30,914 nucleotides of DNA, from positions 1 to 30,914 of IMG/VR virus record IMGVR_UViG_3300042429_000429; one strand, 5' to 3'. This DNA is from a virus. Shown piece by piece: positions 6,763 through 15,798 of this stretch (position 1 is the first letter of the stretch; each line of letters begins with the position of its first letter). The notes under the pieces were generated by a model. That model was not told where the DNA came from. It did no database searches and worked only from the letters and a program-made list of their open reading frames with translations. The position numbers and the translations under genes are program-made.

Positions 6763-6780
6763 GCTTGCAAGCGAACGTTC
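6763..6780. repeat. Two abutting palindromes in an intergenic gap
   Basis: GCTTGCAAGC (6763-6772) and GAACGTTC (6773-6780) are perfect palindromes standing back to back in the 37-nt gap before the gene at 6800. They could form small hairpins or be a protein-binding site. No T-tract follows, and I see no convincing -35/-10 pair. Short palindromes can occur by chance. Confidence 0.3.
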
Positions 6781-6799
6781 ACTTATTAGGCTGCGGGCT

Positions 6800-7096
6800 A
6801 TGCTTGAAGCCTCTTCTATCGGCGGCCGTACTCTTGTCTGGAAACTACCTGCTGGCGTAGCTGGCAAAGCCGTCGACCTCGGCAGCACGAAAGGCTGGTC
6901 GATTCAGATCGACGGCGATTTGGGCGGTGGCGCCGTAGTGCTGGAAGCGTCGAATAACGGCACTCGGTTCTACCCGGTAGATACTTTTGTTGTTCCTGGC
7001 TTGTACACCCCAGAAGATGACTTTTGCTGGTACCGGATTGAGTTCAAAGACGCTGCGGAAAACGCGGCTATCGAAGCCACCATCTACACGTATTGA
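6800..7096 (+). CDS. Small beta-sandwich-like virion protein
   Basis: This is a 98-residue protein dominated by beta strands. The central GSTKGWSIQIDGDLGGG, VVLEASNNGTRFYPVDT section resembles a frequent phage protein pattern, in which 'V-x-V-x-G-x-x-GG-x-V-x-L-x-x-SNDGT-x-F' precedes a receptor or baseplate component. It ends in IEATIYTY. It starts at ATG 6800, with AGG nine bases upstream. Its closest analogue in this window, by size and beta character, is the 88-residue protein at 11102. Probably a minor structural component; no catalytic residues are evident. Confidence 0.6.
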   Translation: MLEASSIGGRTLVWKLPAGVAGKAVDLGSTKGWSIQIDGDLGGGAVVLEASNNGTRFYPVDTFVVPGLYTPEDDFCWYRIEFKDAAENAAIEATIYTY

Positions 7097-7099
7097 GCC

Positions 7100-7576
7100 A
7101 TGAGTAACCTTACCGCTGCCGCATCTGAAATCCGTAAAATCAGCAAGGCTTTTGCTGGTCTGGCTGAACTAGGCGCGGCTATTGACGCCGCGTTGCGGGC
7201 AGAGATGGCGGTAACGCTGGCTGAAAAGCAGCTTGACGAGCTTAACAAGAAGATTGCCAAAGCTCAAGCTCAGCACGAAGTGGACGAAACAGCTTTTGCC
7301 AAGCACTACGCGGACTTGCAGAAGAATGCCTTCAATGCGGAAGAGGAGGCCAAGAACGAATTGGCCAAGATTAAAGCAGACGGCGCTGAGGCTTTGAAAA
7401 AGGCTAAGGACAAGCTGGCTGATATTAAAGAAGCTACCGACGCAGCTGTTAAAGCCTACGAGAATAAAACTTCGGCGGCCGAAAAGCTGTTGAAGGAAAA
7501 GGAAGATGCAGTTGCTGTAGCGGATAAGAAGTTGTCCGACATCAACGCGGCTATTGCTGCCATTGCTGGCCGCTAA
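7100..7576 (+). CDS. Long coiled-coil protein
   Basis: This is a 158-residue, almost continuous amphipathic helix, rich in Ala, Lys, Glu and Asp with no Cys or Trp. From residue ~38 onward, heptads run through LAEKQLDELNKKIAKAQAQ, EEEAKNELAKIKADG, KKAKDKLADIKEATDAAVK and KLLKEKEDAVAVADKKLSDI. A short Ala/Gly-rich end (INAAIAAIAG) follows. It could be a trimeric or dimeric rod that links virion parts or a helper for the adjacent giant fibre. I do not recognise a family. It lies 3 nt after the previous stop and 17 nt before the fibre gene. Confidence 0.7.
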   Translation: MSNLTAAASEIRKISKAFAGLAELGAAIDAALRAEMAVTLAEKQLDELNKKIAKAQAQHEVDETAFAKHYADLQKNAFNAEEEAKNELAKIKADGAEALKKAKDKLADIKEATDAAVKAYENKTSAAEKLLKEKEDAVAVADKKLSDINAAIAAIAGR

Positions 7577-7593
7577 CGCCCGTAGGATGATGC

Positions 7594-10500
7594 ATGGCTA
7601 CTCTCGTCTCGACAACGTCCGGAAATTGGTCAACCGCAGGTAATTGGACGGTAGCTAATACTGGCGTTGTGTCCGGCGCGGCCCCCACGTTGGCCGATGA
7701 AATTGCCATTCCATCGTCACGAACAGTGACCGCGAGTGGCTACACGGCCAACGCGGCAGCTATCGGGGCGTCCACTTTTGTTGTTGCTGCGGGTACTGGA
7801 ATTATTCCTAACGGTGCGGTTGTTTTTATTACTGGCACGACCGGCATGTATATGGTTCGTGGTGGCGGCATTAGCGCTCCAGGAAACACGCTAACCTTTT
7901 CACCTCCACTACGTACCGCCGTCACCGCGGGCTCTGCTATCCGGGTGTATGGTGGTACCGCCGGCTCCGTGATGACCGTAGACAACACGTCATGCGTGGG
8001 CGGTGGCGACGTGGTTGCTGCGGGTGGAGCCTTGTTGGCTGGAAAATTGCAATGGTCAAGAATTGCAGACTCGACCCTTACGCTGAGATCAAACCTTAAC
8101 CTTAATCTCGCCGATGCGGAATTGGATATGGGGACGGCGGCATCGCCTATACCCGCCGCCTACACGGCAATTCTGAAATACGATTCCGCAACTCCAACGA
8201 ACGGAAAATACGGACTTGCCAGCTCTGCCGGAAGCATAACGACTTCGAAGATCAGCGTTTACGGAGCTGCAAAAACAGGGTCTACGACGACAACCACGGC
8301 GATTACGGCCTCGGCAGTAAATCCCACGGTGCGCATAGCTGACGCCACCGGATGGGTTGTCGGCGACTATGTGCTATGCGCCTCGACGACTGCAAACACC
8401 CCTGCCAATATGGATTCTTTCGTTATCGCATCGTTGACGCTCGTTTCGGGTACGATCTACGATGTGGGCATGACAGGAACCTCGACGTTTGACCACGCGA
8501 GCGGCTGCCCCGTCATTAATTCGAGTCGTAATGTTCGGCCGGCTGAACCAATTAGCGCCACGTCGTCAGCGTTTTTTACCCTGTCACTCAATCAAGACGG
8601 CGTAGGCGCGGCAAACTCGATCGAAATCCGCAACGCTGAATTTGCCTACGGTGTTCAAGGCACAAGCGCTACGAGCCTAAGCGGGTTTAATATTTCCGGA
8701 CCCGTGGCATCCGTTAATACGCTATTTGTCGGCATTTCCGGGTGTTCGTTCACGACGCTCAGAAATGCGCAAACGGTCGGCGCAGGATTTAGTCCGACGT
8801 TTATGTATATGCAATCGGTTCCTATTTCTGATTGCGTATGGTCTACTAAGTCGACGACGCTGATATCATGCAACGTCCGGCAGGCGCCAATCGTCCTCAT
8901 GGAAAACTGCGTGTCCATTGGCGGTGGCCTGTGGGCAAGCATCTCATCTTCGCAGGGCTGTCAGGGTTTTACCGAAAACTTTTGCAAGCACTACTCGCAT
9001 TCGGCGGTGGTATACGATCCAATTGTAAATGTGGGTCGATTCATAAACGACACCGTTTTTGACAACTGCGGCAATATTGAAACCGGTAGAAGCGGATCTG
9101 CGACGGTGTATTCTCGATGCTCCTTTGGCATGGCGTACGGCGCTGTAGCTGGTTCTCGCCTAGTGACCAAACTTAGTACGCTGTCGTATGCCCCAGTAGA
9201 AGCGGTTGACTGCCTTTTCGGGTCCGCCTATACCGCATCAGATGATGTGTCTACGCCGACACTGATGCAAGCGTCAGACTACTGCCTGGTAACAAACCGC
9301 CAGGCGGACGTCACACAACACACGCTGACGAAATTTAACGGTATAACGAATCGCGATAACGCGACCGCCTACCGCAGTCCCTCAGCGGTCCAGCTAAGGC
9401 CAACCACGGCTAGCGTCGCGTTGACGAATACCGTAAACATCACGGCGGTAGCGGGAACTGCGCTTCGCGTGATCGGTTACCTCCGCTATGACAGCAATCT
9501 CACCGGGGCAACCCTGCCATCGGTCACGCTGAGTGGAGCCGGATCAACGCCGGCTACTTACACCCAAACAGGCGCGGCCAATGCATGGGAAAAGTTTGAC
9601 CTGACGGTAACGCCAGCGGCAAACGGAACCGTCACGCTCGTCACTACCGCAGTAAGCACCAGCGCAACGGCCAACGTGTGGCTTTCGGGTGTTTGTACCA
9701 GTCCCTGGGTGTCATCATCGCGTCACTACGGGTTTGTTCCCGTAGTTGGCATTGCAACGCAATCGGTCGATACGCAGATATCGGTGACGAACGAGTCGAC
9801 CGTAGCTGCATACACCACTCTTGAGACGCAAGCTAAGCTCTACGACCGGCTTGCTCTTTGGGGTTGCGACAACCCGTCGTCGGCAATCTTTTTTAGCCAA
9901 GCAGGCGGAACCTTAAACCTCGGCTCAAAAAACCTGATTGTTGACGCAACCGCCGCTAGTGTGCTAGTCGTATCTGGTAGCGATGTGACCATTAAGGCAA
10001 CGACCTTGACGGGCACTAGGATCGTTACGACCGGAACAATTAGCTTTGTTAACGGAGCTGCCCCCGCACCGTCGTTGGTGTATCAAGATGTCAGCGGCGT
10101 AAGCGCCCCGATTCTTGCACCAAACTTGATTAACGGCACTCGGGTGCGTATCTACAACGTCACCGACTCGGTGCAGTTGGCAAATGCTACCGCCGGAGCA
10201 AGCGGGTATGTTAGTCGTGTGATTTGGACGGCAGATAAAACGGTGCGTATGACCACCCGCTACGTCAGTGGCGTGTCGGCAAAGGCTAGAACTACCTCAA
10301 TCGGCGTTCTAACCTCGTCCGGTCTGACGTTCCTAGATACGCAGGCAGACGATGCGGCGTATGTCGCCAATGGTGTGGATGGCGCGTCATGCGACAGTTC
10401 CAGTGGCGGCGAGTTTACTGCCGACTATCCGAATATCCAAGTGGATATCAACGATACCGATAACACTACGTCTCTTGCGCGTATCTATGCTTGGCTGTGC

Positions 10501-10962
10501 TATCAAGAATCTACGTCAAGCGGCATAATCAACTTTTTTGGCGCAATGAGCGCAACGGACTCTGCCAACTACCTTATCGACGGAAGCATCGTTGATCTGG
10601 CATTTGATAATCGCAAAACCGCACTGCTCACGATTAACGGCGGATTTGTGCAAAAGCTGGGCGGTTCCCAAGGTCTGGTTGCGACCAGTACGGTCGGGGC
10701 GATCTATTTCGATAGCGGACGGGCGTACCTTGCTAACGCGGCAAATCTCCCTGCCGATTCAGCAACTGCGGTGTGGTCGTCCCTGCTTGAAGGATCTTTC
10801 TCCGCTGCCGACATTATGCGGATCAATGCGGCGGTCGCTGCTGGTAAAACGAGCGGACAACCAACAGCGCCGGTGTTCCGTGACCTGAACGATACGGTTA
10901 ATCGCATTGTCGGTACGGTTGACACCAACGGCAATCGCACGGCGGTGACGGTGACGCCGTGA
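7594..10962 (+). CDS. Giant tail fibre/spike with beta-helix and CBM-like regions
   Basis: This is a 1122-residue receptor-binding candidate. The start ATG 7594 has AGGA at 7584-7587. The N-terminus (TTSGNWSTAGNWTVANTG) is a Ser/Thr/Gly-rich module seen at the base of secreted and phage adhesins. From ~340 to 510 short strands with Asn and Cys ladders (SIEIRNAEFAYGVQ, ISGCSFTTLRN, MENCVSIGGG, FINDTVFDNCG, VYSRCSFG) suggest a right-handed parallel beta-helix. Residues ~600-710 (LRVIGYLRYDS, WEKFDLTVTPAANGTVTLV) look like a jelly-roll, carbohydrate-binding-module-like fold. The C-terminus closes with VFRDLNDTVNRIVGTVDTNG. No depolymerase catalytic motif is certain by eye, but beta-helix spikes often degrade capsule. 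Its TGA overlaps the next GTG at 10959. Confidence 0.82.
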   Translation: MATLVSTTSGNWSTAGNWTVANTGVVSGAAPTLADEIAIPSSRTVTASGYTANAAAIGASTFVVAAGTGIIPNGAVVFITGTTGMYMVRGGGISAPGNTLTFSPPLRTAVTAGSAIRVYGGTAGSVMTVDNTSCVGGGDVVAAGGALLAGKLQWSRIADSTLTLRSNLNLNLADAELDMGTAASPIPAAYTAILKYDSATPTNGKYGLASSAGSITTSKISVYGAAKTGSTTTTTAITASAVNPTVRIADATGWVVGDYVLCASTTANTPANMDSFVIASLTLVSGTIYDVGMTGTSTFDHASGCPVINSSRNVRPAEPISATSSAFFTLSLNQDGVGAANSIEIRNAEFAYGVQGTSATSLSGFNISGPVASVNTLFVGISGCSFTTLRNAQTVGAGFSPTFMYMQSVPISDCVWSTKSTTLISCNVRQAPIVLMENCVSIGGGLWASISSSQGCQGFTENFCKHYSHSAVVYDPIVNVGRFINDTVFDNCGNIETGRSGSATVYSRCSFGMAYGAVAGSRLVTKLSTLSYAPVEAVDCLFGSAYTASDDVSTPTLMQASDYCLVTNRQADVTQHTLTKFNGITNRDNATAYRSPSAVQLRPTTASVALTNTVNITAVAGTALRVIGYLRYDSNLTGATLPSVTLSGAGSTPATYTQTGAANAWEKFDLTVTPAANGTVTLVTTAVSTSATANVWLSGVCTSPWVSSSRHYGFVPVVGIATQSVDTQISVTNESTVAAYTTLETQAKLYDRLALWGCDNPSSAIFFSQAGGTLNLGSKNLIVDATAASVLVVSGSDVTIKATTLTGTRIVTTGTISFVNGAAPAPSLVYQDVSGVSAPILAPNLINGTRVRIYNVTDSVQLANATAGASGYVSRVIWTADKTVRMTTRYVSGVSAKARTTSIGVLTSSGLTFLDTQADDAAYVANGVDGASCDSSSGGEFTADYPNIQVDINDTDNTTSLARIYAWLCYQESTSSGIINFFGAMSATDSANYLIDGSIVDLAFDNRKTALLTINGGFVQKLGGSQGLVATSTVGAIYFDSGRAYLANAANLPADSATAVWSSLLEGSFSAADIMRINAAVAAGKTSGQPTAPVFRDLNDTVNRIVGTVDTNGNRTAVTVTP

Positions 10963-11105
10963 GCTGGTCGGCTAATTGGAATAGCAACTGGGTAGCTAAC
11001 TGGCTGGGAAACGCCAATTACAATCCCATAGCTGGCGGTTCGGGGTACTTGCCTCGTATCCGTAGCGGGCTTGGATTCTTTCGTCACAGGTGGCCACGCG
11101 CATGA
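10959..11105 (+). CDS. Trp/Asn-rich small protein
   Basis: This is a 48-residue frame from GTG 10959 to TGA 11103-11105. It overlaps the giant fibre's stop (GTGA) and shares ATGA with the next gene. The N-terminal part is strikingly repetitive: SANWNSNWVANWLGNANYNP, with a Trp every 4-5 residues alternating with Asn. The second half is Gly/Arg-rich (SGLGFFRHRWPRA). Short W-rich proteins of this style occur between phage structural genes, and I know of no assigned function. Both overlaps and the non-random composition support a real gene. Confidence 0.6.
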   Translation: MSWSANWNSNWVANWLGNANYNPIAGGSGYLPRIRSGLGFFRHRWPRA

Positions 11106-11368
11106 GCACGACAACTAAAATCAAAGTCAGCACCCTTGCGCTGTCGGCAACTCCCGCCCGTTTACCAGATTCGGGCATGTTTGTCGTTGAAGCTCGCATG
11201 CAGGGTTCCGCAGCGTGGCAGCTAACCGACAACAGCCAGATTGCCTATTGGGATGTCCCACTAAGTACGGTTGAGTTCGTTCCAGTGCAGCAGATTGAGC
11301 AATACGTCTGGGTCAAGGGATCTGGCACGTTGACGATCGTTTACATTGGCGTAGAAAGACTACCATGA
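11102..11368 (+). CDS. Small beta-rich protein upstream of portal
   Basis: This is an 88-residue protein. I choose ATG 11102, which overlaps the preceding TGA, over GTG 11090. Its own TGA overlaps the portal ATG (11365). The sequence alternates strands (IKVSTLALSATPARLPDSG, FVVEARMQGSAAWQLTDNS) and ends VWVKGSGTLTIVYIGVERLP. This is a compact beta-sandwich pattern with no charged active-site cluster. Its position just before the portal suggests a minor virion protein. I do not recognise a named family. Confidence 0.65.
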   Translation: MSTTTKIKVSTLALSATPARLPDSGMFVVEARMQGSAAWQLTDNSQIAYWDVPLSTVEFVPVQQIEQYVWVKGSGTLTIVYIGVERLP

Positions 11369-13500
11369 ATCCATCTATTGAAGCCGCACAGATGGACCCG
11401 GCTATTCCTGAAGTTGCGGAAGTGGTTGAACTTGTTGCTGAGAAGACCCCAGAGGCATCGGCCTCGGAGCGGGCGCTCATCACGGAGTTCAACGAACTTG
11501 TTAAAACCCCGCAGTTCCTACGCGATGCTTTCGAGCAGATGCAGGAAGATCGCGCCTACGTTGCCGAAGAACTGATCGGGTCCAAGGACCAAGACACGGT
11601 TATCGTCAATCAAGTTCTCAAGAATCAGCAGACGGTAGTTGCCAACCTCGGCTTAGACGATCCTAAAGCCTCGTGCAAAGTGCTGCCCCAGGCGGGCGGC
11701 CTTGTTGATCCGTCGATGACGGCAATGTCCGAGACCATGGAATTGTTCCTCAATCGGATGATCACGCAGACGCGACTTCCTGAATTGATGGAAGGCGCTG
11801 CACAAGACGCGCAGACTAACGGCATTGCGTGGTTGAAGGTGTCCGTACAGGAAGACTTCCTAAAAGATCCCGTTGGTCAGAACCGTTTCAATGATCAGCA
11901 GGAAAACGTCGCTGAGTACTTGCGCCTCCAGGAAGCCAAGGCCGCTGGCGACTTTAACGACGACAGCGCCGATGCACAGAAGCTGAAAGACTTGGACCAT
12001 ACCCTCAAGGTGTGGATGGCGGATCGCATCATTGCGCAGCCGCCCATGATTCCGCAGACCGTCATGGACCCCATGACCGGCATGCCTACTGAGCAGATGG
12101 TGCCAGATCCGACTGATCCGCGTACCGTGCGCAAGACCGCGATCATCGATGGCGAAGAGCTAGATTTGCTGGGGTGCCCCGAGCTTGAACGGTATCTCGG
12201 CTTTAGCGTCGATCAGTTGCTGCCGGAAGATGTGCGCTGGGATTGGTCCATTAAGCGCCCAGAGGAGCTCCGTCGCGGCGCTTGGATGGCGTATCGCGTC
12301 TATCTGTCAAAGGAAGATATTGCGGCTAAGTTCGCCCTAGAGCAGGACGAGTACAAGTCCATCACGGTTTACACGACGGACGGCAAGAAGACCGAACGTC
12401 GTTGGGGCATTCTCGGACCGGATGAACGTACGGACATTGAAGCCCAGCAGATCAATGATCGCTGTGCCGTCTGGACGTTGGAGCACCGCGTTATGGGGCG
12501 TCGCTACGTGTGGGTGGACGGCGTCAGTCGTTTCCTCGCTAGCGAAGTGTTCCAGGCCGTTGGATCAAATCCGTTCAGCCTGTTCCCCGTGTACTTCAAT
12601 CGCGTATCCGGTCGGGCTTTGCCGCTTTCGGACGTGCGTTTGCAGCGTGATCTTCAAAACGAGTACAACCTACTTCGCACGCACGATCGCCAGGGTCGGC
12701 GCGCTAGCTACCCGTGGGTCGCCCTTGCTGCCGGTGCTGCGGATCAAGCCGATATTGACGCCATCGAAGGCCGTGCGCCGTTCCAAGCCGTCATGCTCAA
12801 GAAAGCGGACGACGTTAACAAGTACATGAAGGAGATGAATGGAGCGCCCTACAACCAGGGGCTCTACGATACCTCCAAGGTAGTTGCTGACATGCAGATG
12901 GTGGCCAACGTGCCATTGACGGGCATGGGCGTGCAGGGCGAAGGCAAAGTTGCTACGGATCTGACCTTGGCGAACCAGGGCATGCAGAAGGCCAATTCAC
13001 GGCGTCAGGCACAGCTTAATCGCACGTTCTCTGACCTGCTGGAATGGATGGGGCAGGTTGCCGTTAAGGTGTTCCCCGCGGATAACATCAAGGCGATGTG
13101 CGGCATGCAGTCGGTGTGGCTTGCACTATCGGCGGAGCAGTTGTCGGTTAATTTCCAGATTGAAATCCAAGGCGCCGTTTCGGGACCGCCGGATTTTGCG
13201 GGAAAAATGCAGTTTTGGACGGCTTTCCCTGATATCATCATGAAGCTGCAAAGCGTCCCCGGCATCAATGTCGGAAACGTGATGGCTAAAGTCATGGCCC
13301 TTGGCGGTATCTCCGAAGACATCCGCAATTTCTGGAATCCGATGATGGCGCAACCAGGGGGAATGCCTAATGCGCCAGCCCCTGGCGGCGACCCCAATGC
13401 ACAAGGACCGCGTGGTCAAGAGGGCGGAGCGCCCCCTATGCAGGGCGTTCCTTCACCTGAAAAGCTTCCCAACAACCCGGGCAATCGCCTCGGTCAATAA
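11365..13500 (+). CDS. Portal protein (P22-like)
   Basis: This is the 711-residue dodecameric portal, through which DNA enters and leaves the capsid and on which the terminase and tail assemble. Length, a helical acidic N-terminus (~1-90), the NQVLKNQQTVVANLG segment (~82-96) and the RPEELRRGAWMAYRVYLSKE segment (298-317) fit P22-like podovirus portals. So does the long wing/stem region with RLQRDLQNEYNLLRTHDRQG (~425-444). The C-terminus (661-711) is an unusual Pro/Gly/Gln/Asn-rich tail (MAQPGGMPNAPAPGG, GPRGQEGGAPPMQGVPSPEK) that would be flexible. The gene is tightly coupled to the previous one (ATGA) and followed by the scaffold and capsid genes, the expected head-gene order. Confidence is high for portal and moderate for subfamily. 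Confidence 0.92.
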   Translation: MNPSIEAAQMDPAIPEVAEVVELVAEKTPEASASERALITEFNELVKTPQFLRDAFEQMQEDRAYVAEELIGSKDQDTVIVNQVLKNQQTVVANLGLDDPKASCKVLPQAGGLVDPSMTAMSETMELFLNRMITQTRLPELMEGAAQDAQTNGIAWLKVSVQEDFLKDPVGQNRFNDQQENVAEYLRLQEAKAAGDFNDDSADAQKLKDLDHTLKVWMADRIIAQPPMIPQTVMDPMTGMPTEQMVPDPTDPRTVRKTAIIDGEELDLLGCPELERYLGFSVDQLLPEDVRWDWSIKRPEELRRGAWMAYRVYLSKEDIAAKFALEQDEYKSITVYTTDGKKTERRWGILGPDERTDIEAQQINDRCAVWTLEHRVMGRRYVWVDGVSRFLASEVFQAVGSNPFSLFPVYFNRVSGRALPLSDVRLQRDLQNEYNLLRTHDRQGRRASYPWVALAAGAADQADIDAIEGRAPFQAVMLKKADDVNKYMKEMNGAPYNQGLYDTSKVVADMQMVANVPLTGMGVQGEGKVATDLTLANQGMQKANSRRQAQLNRTFSDLLEWMGQVAVKVFPADNIKAMCGMQSVWLALSAEQLSVNFQIEIQGAVSGPPDFAGKMQFWTAFPDIIMKLQSVPGINVGNVMAKVMALGGISEDIRNFWNPMMAQPGGMPNAPAPGGDPNAQGPRGQEGGAPPMQGVPSPEKLPNNPGNRLGQ

Positions 13501-13515
13501 ACCCTTGCAGGAGCA

Positions 13516-14601
13516 ATGCAAGCCGCTATGAATACAGAACAGATCACCCCTGACGGGGAAGTGGACGTTAACGATCAAGCCGCCCCTACGTCCCAGGGTG
13601 AGGAAAGCACGAAGCCGGAAATCGGCAACGACGCTATTGATACCGCCGAACATTCGCGGGAATCCCTCATCCAGTCGCTAATTCAGAAGCCTGTTGAAGA
13701 AAAGGCGGAAGAAGAAGTTTCCGAAGAGGTTTCCGAAGACGACGATGACGAAGAGCCGGAAGGCGACTCGGCACCTGTCTCGAAGAAGTCGGACGACGAT
13801 GAGCCTAAGTCGCTTGTTGGTGCTGACCTTGCTGCTGATAAGCGGCTTGGTGAACGTACCAAGAAGACGATTGACGAGCTGCGAAAAGCTGCCGCCTTTG
13901 GCGACGTGATTACGCAGATGCTCACCAAAAACAAGATCAGCCCAGAAGAGTTCGCCAATTGGACGGCTCTCGCGGCGCAGGTCAAGAATGGTGACAAAGA
14001 GGCTATCGGTACCTTGATTGCAACGGCTAAGGCGTTCGGCTGGAAAGAGTCGGCCCCGGTAGAAGCCCCCAAGGTCAAATCAGTAGACGATGTTGCGAAG
14101 GAAATCTACGACGCGGAGTTCGCTTCCGAAGTAGACGATCTTCAGATCGGTGAGCAGGTCGCCCGAAAGCAATCACGCCGGTTGGCGGAATTGCAAATCA
14201 AGGCCGAGAGACCCGCCCCCGAACCCGAAAAAATCCAGCCTCGCGCACCACAAGACCAGCAACGGCACGACCCTATCCGGGAAGCTGCTATTGCGGAGGT
14301 AGTGCGTTTGGAAAAAGAGTACGAGGCGAAGATTCCCAATTTCGCCAAGATCGCCACTGCGGTCAACGAACGTCTTAGCCAAGCCAGTCGCACTAGTAAC
14401 CCTCTCATGTGGACTGCGGTTTATCAGGACATTGTGCGCGATGAAGTCCGTAAGGCGTCGCCCGTGACCGAGAGAAAACCAATCAAGCCGGTAGCTGGGA
14501 CTCAGGTCCGTTCTAGCTCCGCACCCGCTCCTAAGCCAGTCGAGATAGATTCCCGAGCACAGCTCATTCGGGACATCGCGGCTGGGAAGTTCGTTCGCTA
14601 A
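13516..14601 (+). CDS. Capsid scaffolding protein candidate
   Basis: This is a 361-residue protein between portal and major capsid, the classic scaffold position. Residues ~60-100 are extremely acidic (EEKAEEEVSEEVSEDDDDEE). The middle and C-terminal parts are helical and charged, with a Pro-rich linker (~230-250) and a basic end (AGKFVR). Podovirus scaffolds share this acidic, helical, low-complexity character and a basic C-terminal coat-binding helix. Two starts are possible. ATG 13516 lies only 2 nt after AGGAG (13509-13513), while ATG 13528 lies 14 nt after it. Neither spacing is ideal and the choice remains open. No protease motif is visible. Confidence 0.8.
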   Translation: MQAAMNTEQITPDGEVDVNDQAAPTSQGEESTKPEIGNDAIDTAEHSRESLIQSLIQKPVEEKAEEEVSEEVSEDDDDEEPEGDSAPVSKKSDDDEPKSLVGADLAADKRLGERTKKTIDELRKAAAFGDVITQMLTKNKISPEEFANWTALAAQVKNGDKEAIGTLIATAKAFGWKESAPVEAPKVKSVDDVAKEIYDAEFASEVDDLQIGEQVARKQSRRLAELQIKAERPAPEPEKIQPRAPQDQQRHDPIREAAIAEVVRLEKEYEAKIPNFAKIATAVNERLSQASRTSNPLMWTAVYQDIVRDEVRKASPVTERKPIKPVAGTQVRSSSAPAPKPVEIDSRAQLIRDIAAGKFVR

Positions 14602-14620
14602 ACCCGACCCTTGCCCATAT

Positions 14621-14640
14621 CGGCGGGGTCAAACCCGCCG
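14621..14640 (+). promoter_or_regulatory. Strong hairpin in the major capsid leader
   Basis: CGGCGGG (14621-14627) pairs perfectly with CCCGCCG (14634-14640) around a 6-nt loop, in the 60-nt gap between scaffold and major capsid gene. There is no T-tract, so it is not a simple terminator. The hairpin ends 9 nt before the Shine-Dalgarno sequence AAGGA at 14650-14654. A stabilising or RNase-processing role for an abundant transcript is plausible but inferred. Confidence 0.55.
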
Positions 14641-14661
14641 CTATGCGGTAAGGATCGTCTC

Positions 14662-15798
14662 GTGACTACCTTCACTCCCGAAGCTCTTCAATCCATCGCC
14701 TACGCCGCCTACCCTGGCGTGCTCAACCGTAAGAAACAGATCAAGGCTGATCGCAAAGCGATGCCTTGGTTTAACCTGCTGGAAAAGCTGGAAGGCTCGG
14801 CCCCTGTTGCCGGTGTCTCGGCTGCCGGTATCAACGGCCCTATCCTCAAGTACCAGCTCACCGCTGAATTCGACCTGCAAGGCTTTGAGCGTCGTGACGT
14901 TCTCGGCTTCACTGAGTCGCCAATTGAACTCGAAACGCAGTTCCAGTGGGCCAATCTGCACATGGGCCAAGAGTTCGTCCACGAGGACATCGAAGCCGCT
15001 TGCGGTCTGACCATCGTTCCTAATCAGTCCCGCAGCACCAAGATCGGCAAGGTTGATTCTGAGTCTCAGGCGCAGGTGCTTGTTGATTACTGGATGGCCA
15101 AGCTCGAAGCGATGGACGACAAGTTTGATATCGCCTTTGATCAGATGCTCCTGTCCGACAACTCGGCTAATCCTAAGCTCGCCCAGGGCTTGGATGCGTA
15201 CCTGCCGTTCCCGGCTGCTACCGGCTTCGTCACCACCGGCTCTATCGGTACCAAGCTCCGCGCGTCCAGCTCGGTTCTCCAGCACTACGCTGAAATCGGC
15301 TTGACCTACGGCGCTGCTGGCACCCTGCGTGCTGGTCTCACCCGTGCTCGTCGTCAGGCTAACCTGTCGCTTCGCGGCATGGAAATGGGCACCGATGGCG
15401 TTGACTTCATCATGGCCGGTGCTGGCGCTATCGACCGTTACGTTAATTACTGCACCACGAACAACATCCAGTTCACGACCACGCTGGCCGATAAGAAGCG
15501 TATGGCCGACATCGGCTTCCCCGATACCGGCGTCAGCTTTGAAGGCACCCCGATTATCCACAACCCGACCTTTGAGGTTCTGGATACCCTGCTCGCCCCA
15601 GCCGCTGCGTGGACTCGCCGCATGTACATGCTGAATACCAAGACGTGGCAGCTCTCGTACGCCCCGGCCAAGAAGAAGGTTATGAGCTTCCCGCCCGATG
15701 CTGGCGACGTTCGCGTCACCCGTATCTCGCTCGACAGCAAGGCCGTCTTGCTGCCGAAGGCTCCGAACGCGAACGCCGTTATTCTTTTGGCGTCTTGA
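14662..15798 (+). CDS. Major capsid protein
   Basis: This is the shell protein, 378 residues from GTG 14662. That start has a good AAGGA (14650-14654) 7 nt upstream; an upstream in-frame TTG at 14611 would place the leader hairpin inside the gene and is rejected. The N-terminus (TTFTPEALQSIAYAAYPGVL, MPWFNLLEKLEG) is a helical N-arm. A long alpha/beta core follows, with YWMAKLEAMDDKFDIAFDQM (~148-167 of the shortened protein). The C-terminal half has GTPIIHNPTFEVLDTL, and the protein ends with strands (VRVTRISLDSKAVLLP). This layout fits the HK97 coat fold found in podoviruses. Codon use is strongly biased toward C/T-ending optimal codons, as expected for the most abundant virion protein. Scaffold gene upstream, terminator downstream. 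Confidence 0.88.
   Translation: MTTFTPEALQSIAYAAYPGVLNRKKQIKADRKAMPWFNLLEKLEGSAPVAGVSAAGINGPILKYQLTAEFDLQGFERRDVLGFTESPIELETQFQWANLHMGQEFVHEDIEAACGLTIVPNQSRSTKIGKVDSESQAQVLVDYWMAKLEAMDDKFDIAFDQMLLSDNSANPKLAQGLDAYLPFPAATGFVTTGSIGTKLRASSSVLQHYAEIGLTYGAAGTLRAGLTRARRQANLSLRGMEMGTDGVDFIMAGAGAIDRYVNYCTTNNIQFTTTLADKKRMADIGFPDTGVSFEGTPIIHNPTFEVLDTLLAPAAAWTRRMYMLNTKTWQLSYAPAKKKVMSFPPDAGDVRVTRISLDSKAVLLPKAPNANAVILLAS

Noticed and set aside
14641-15561. 306-residue open frame on the - strand opposite the major capsid gene
   Set aside because: It lies wholly within the strongly codon-biased capsid gene, has no start signals, and reads as low-complexity antisense; it is a shadow of the coding strand.
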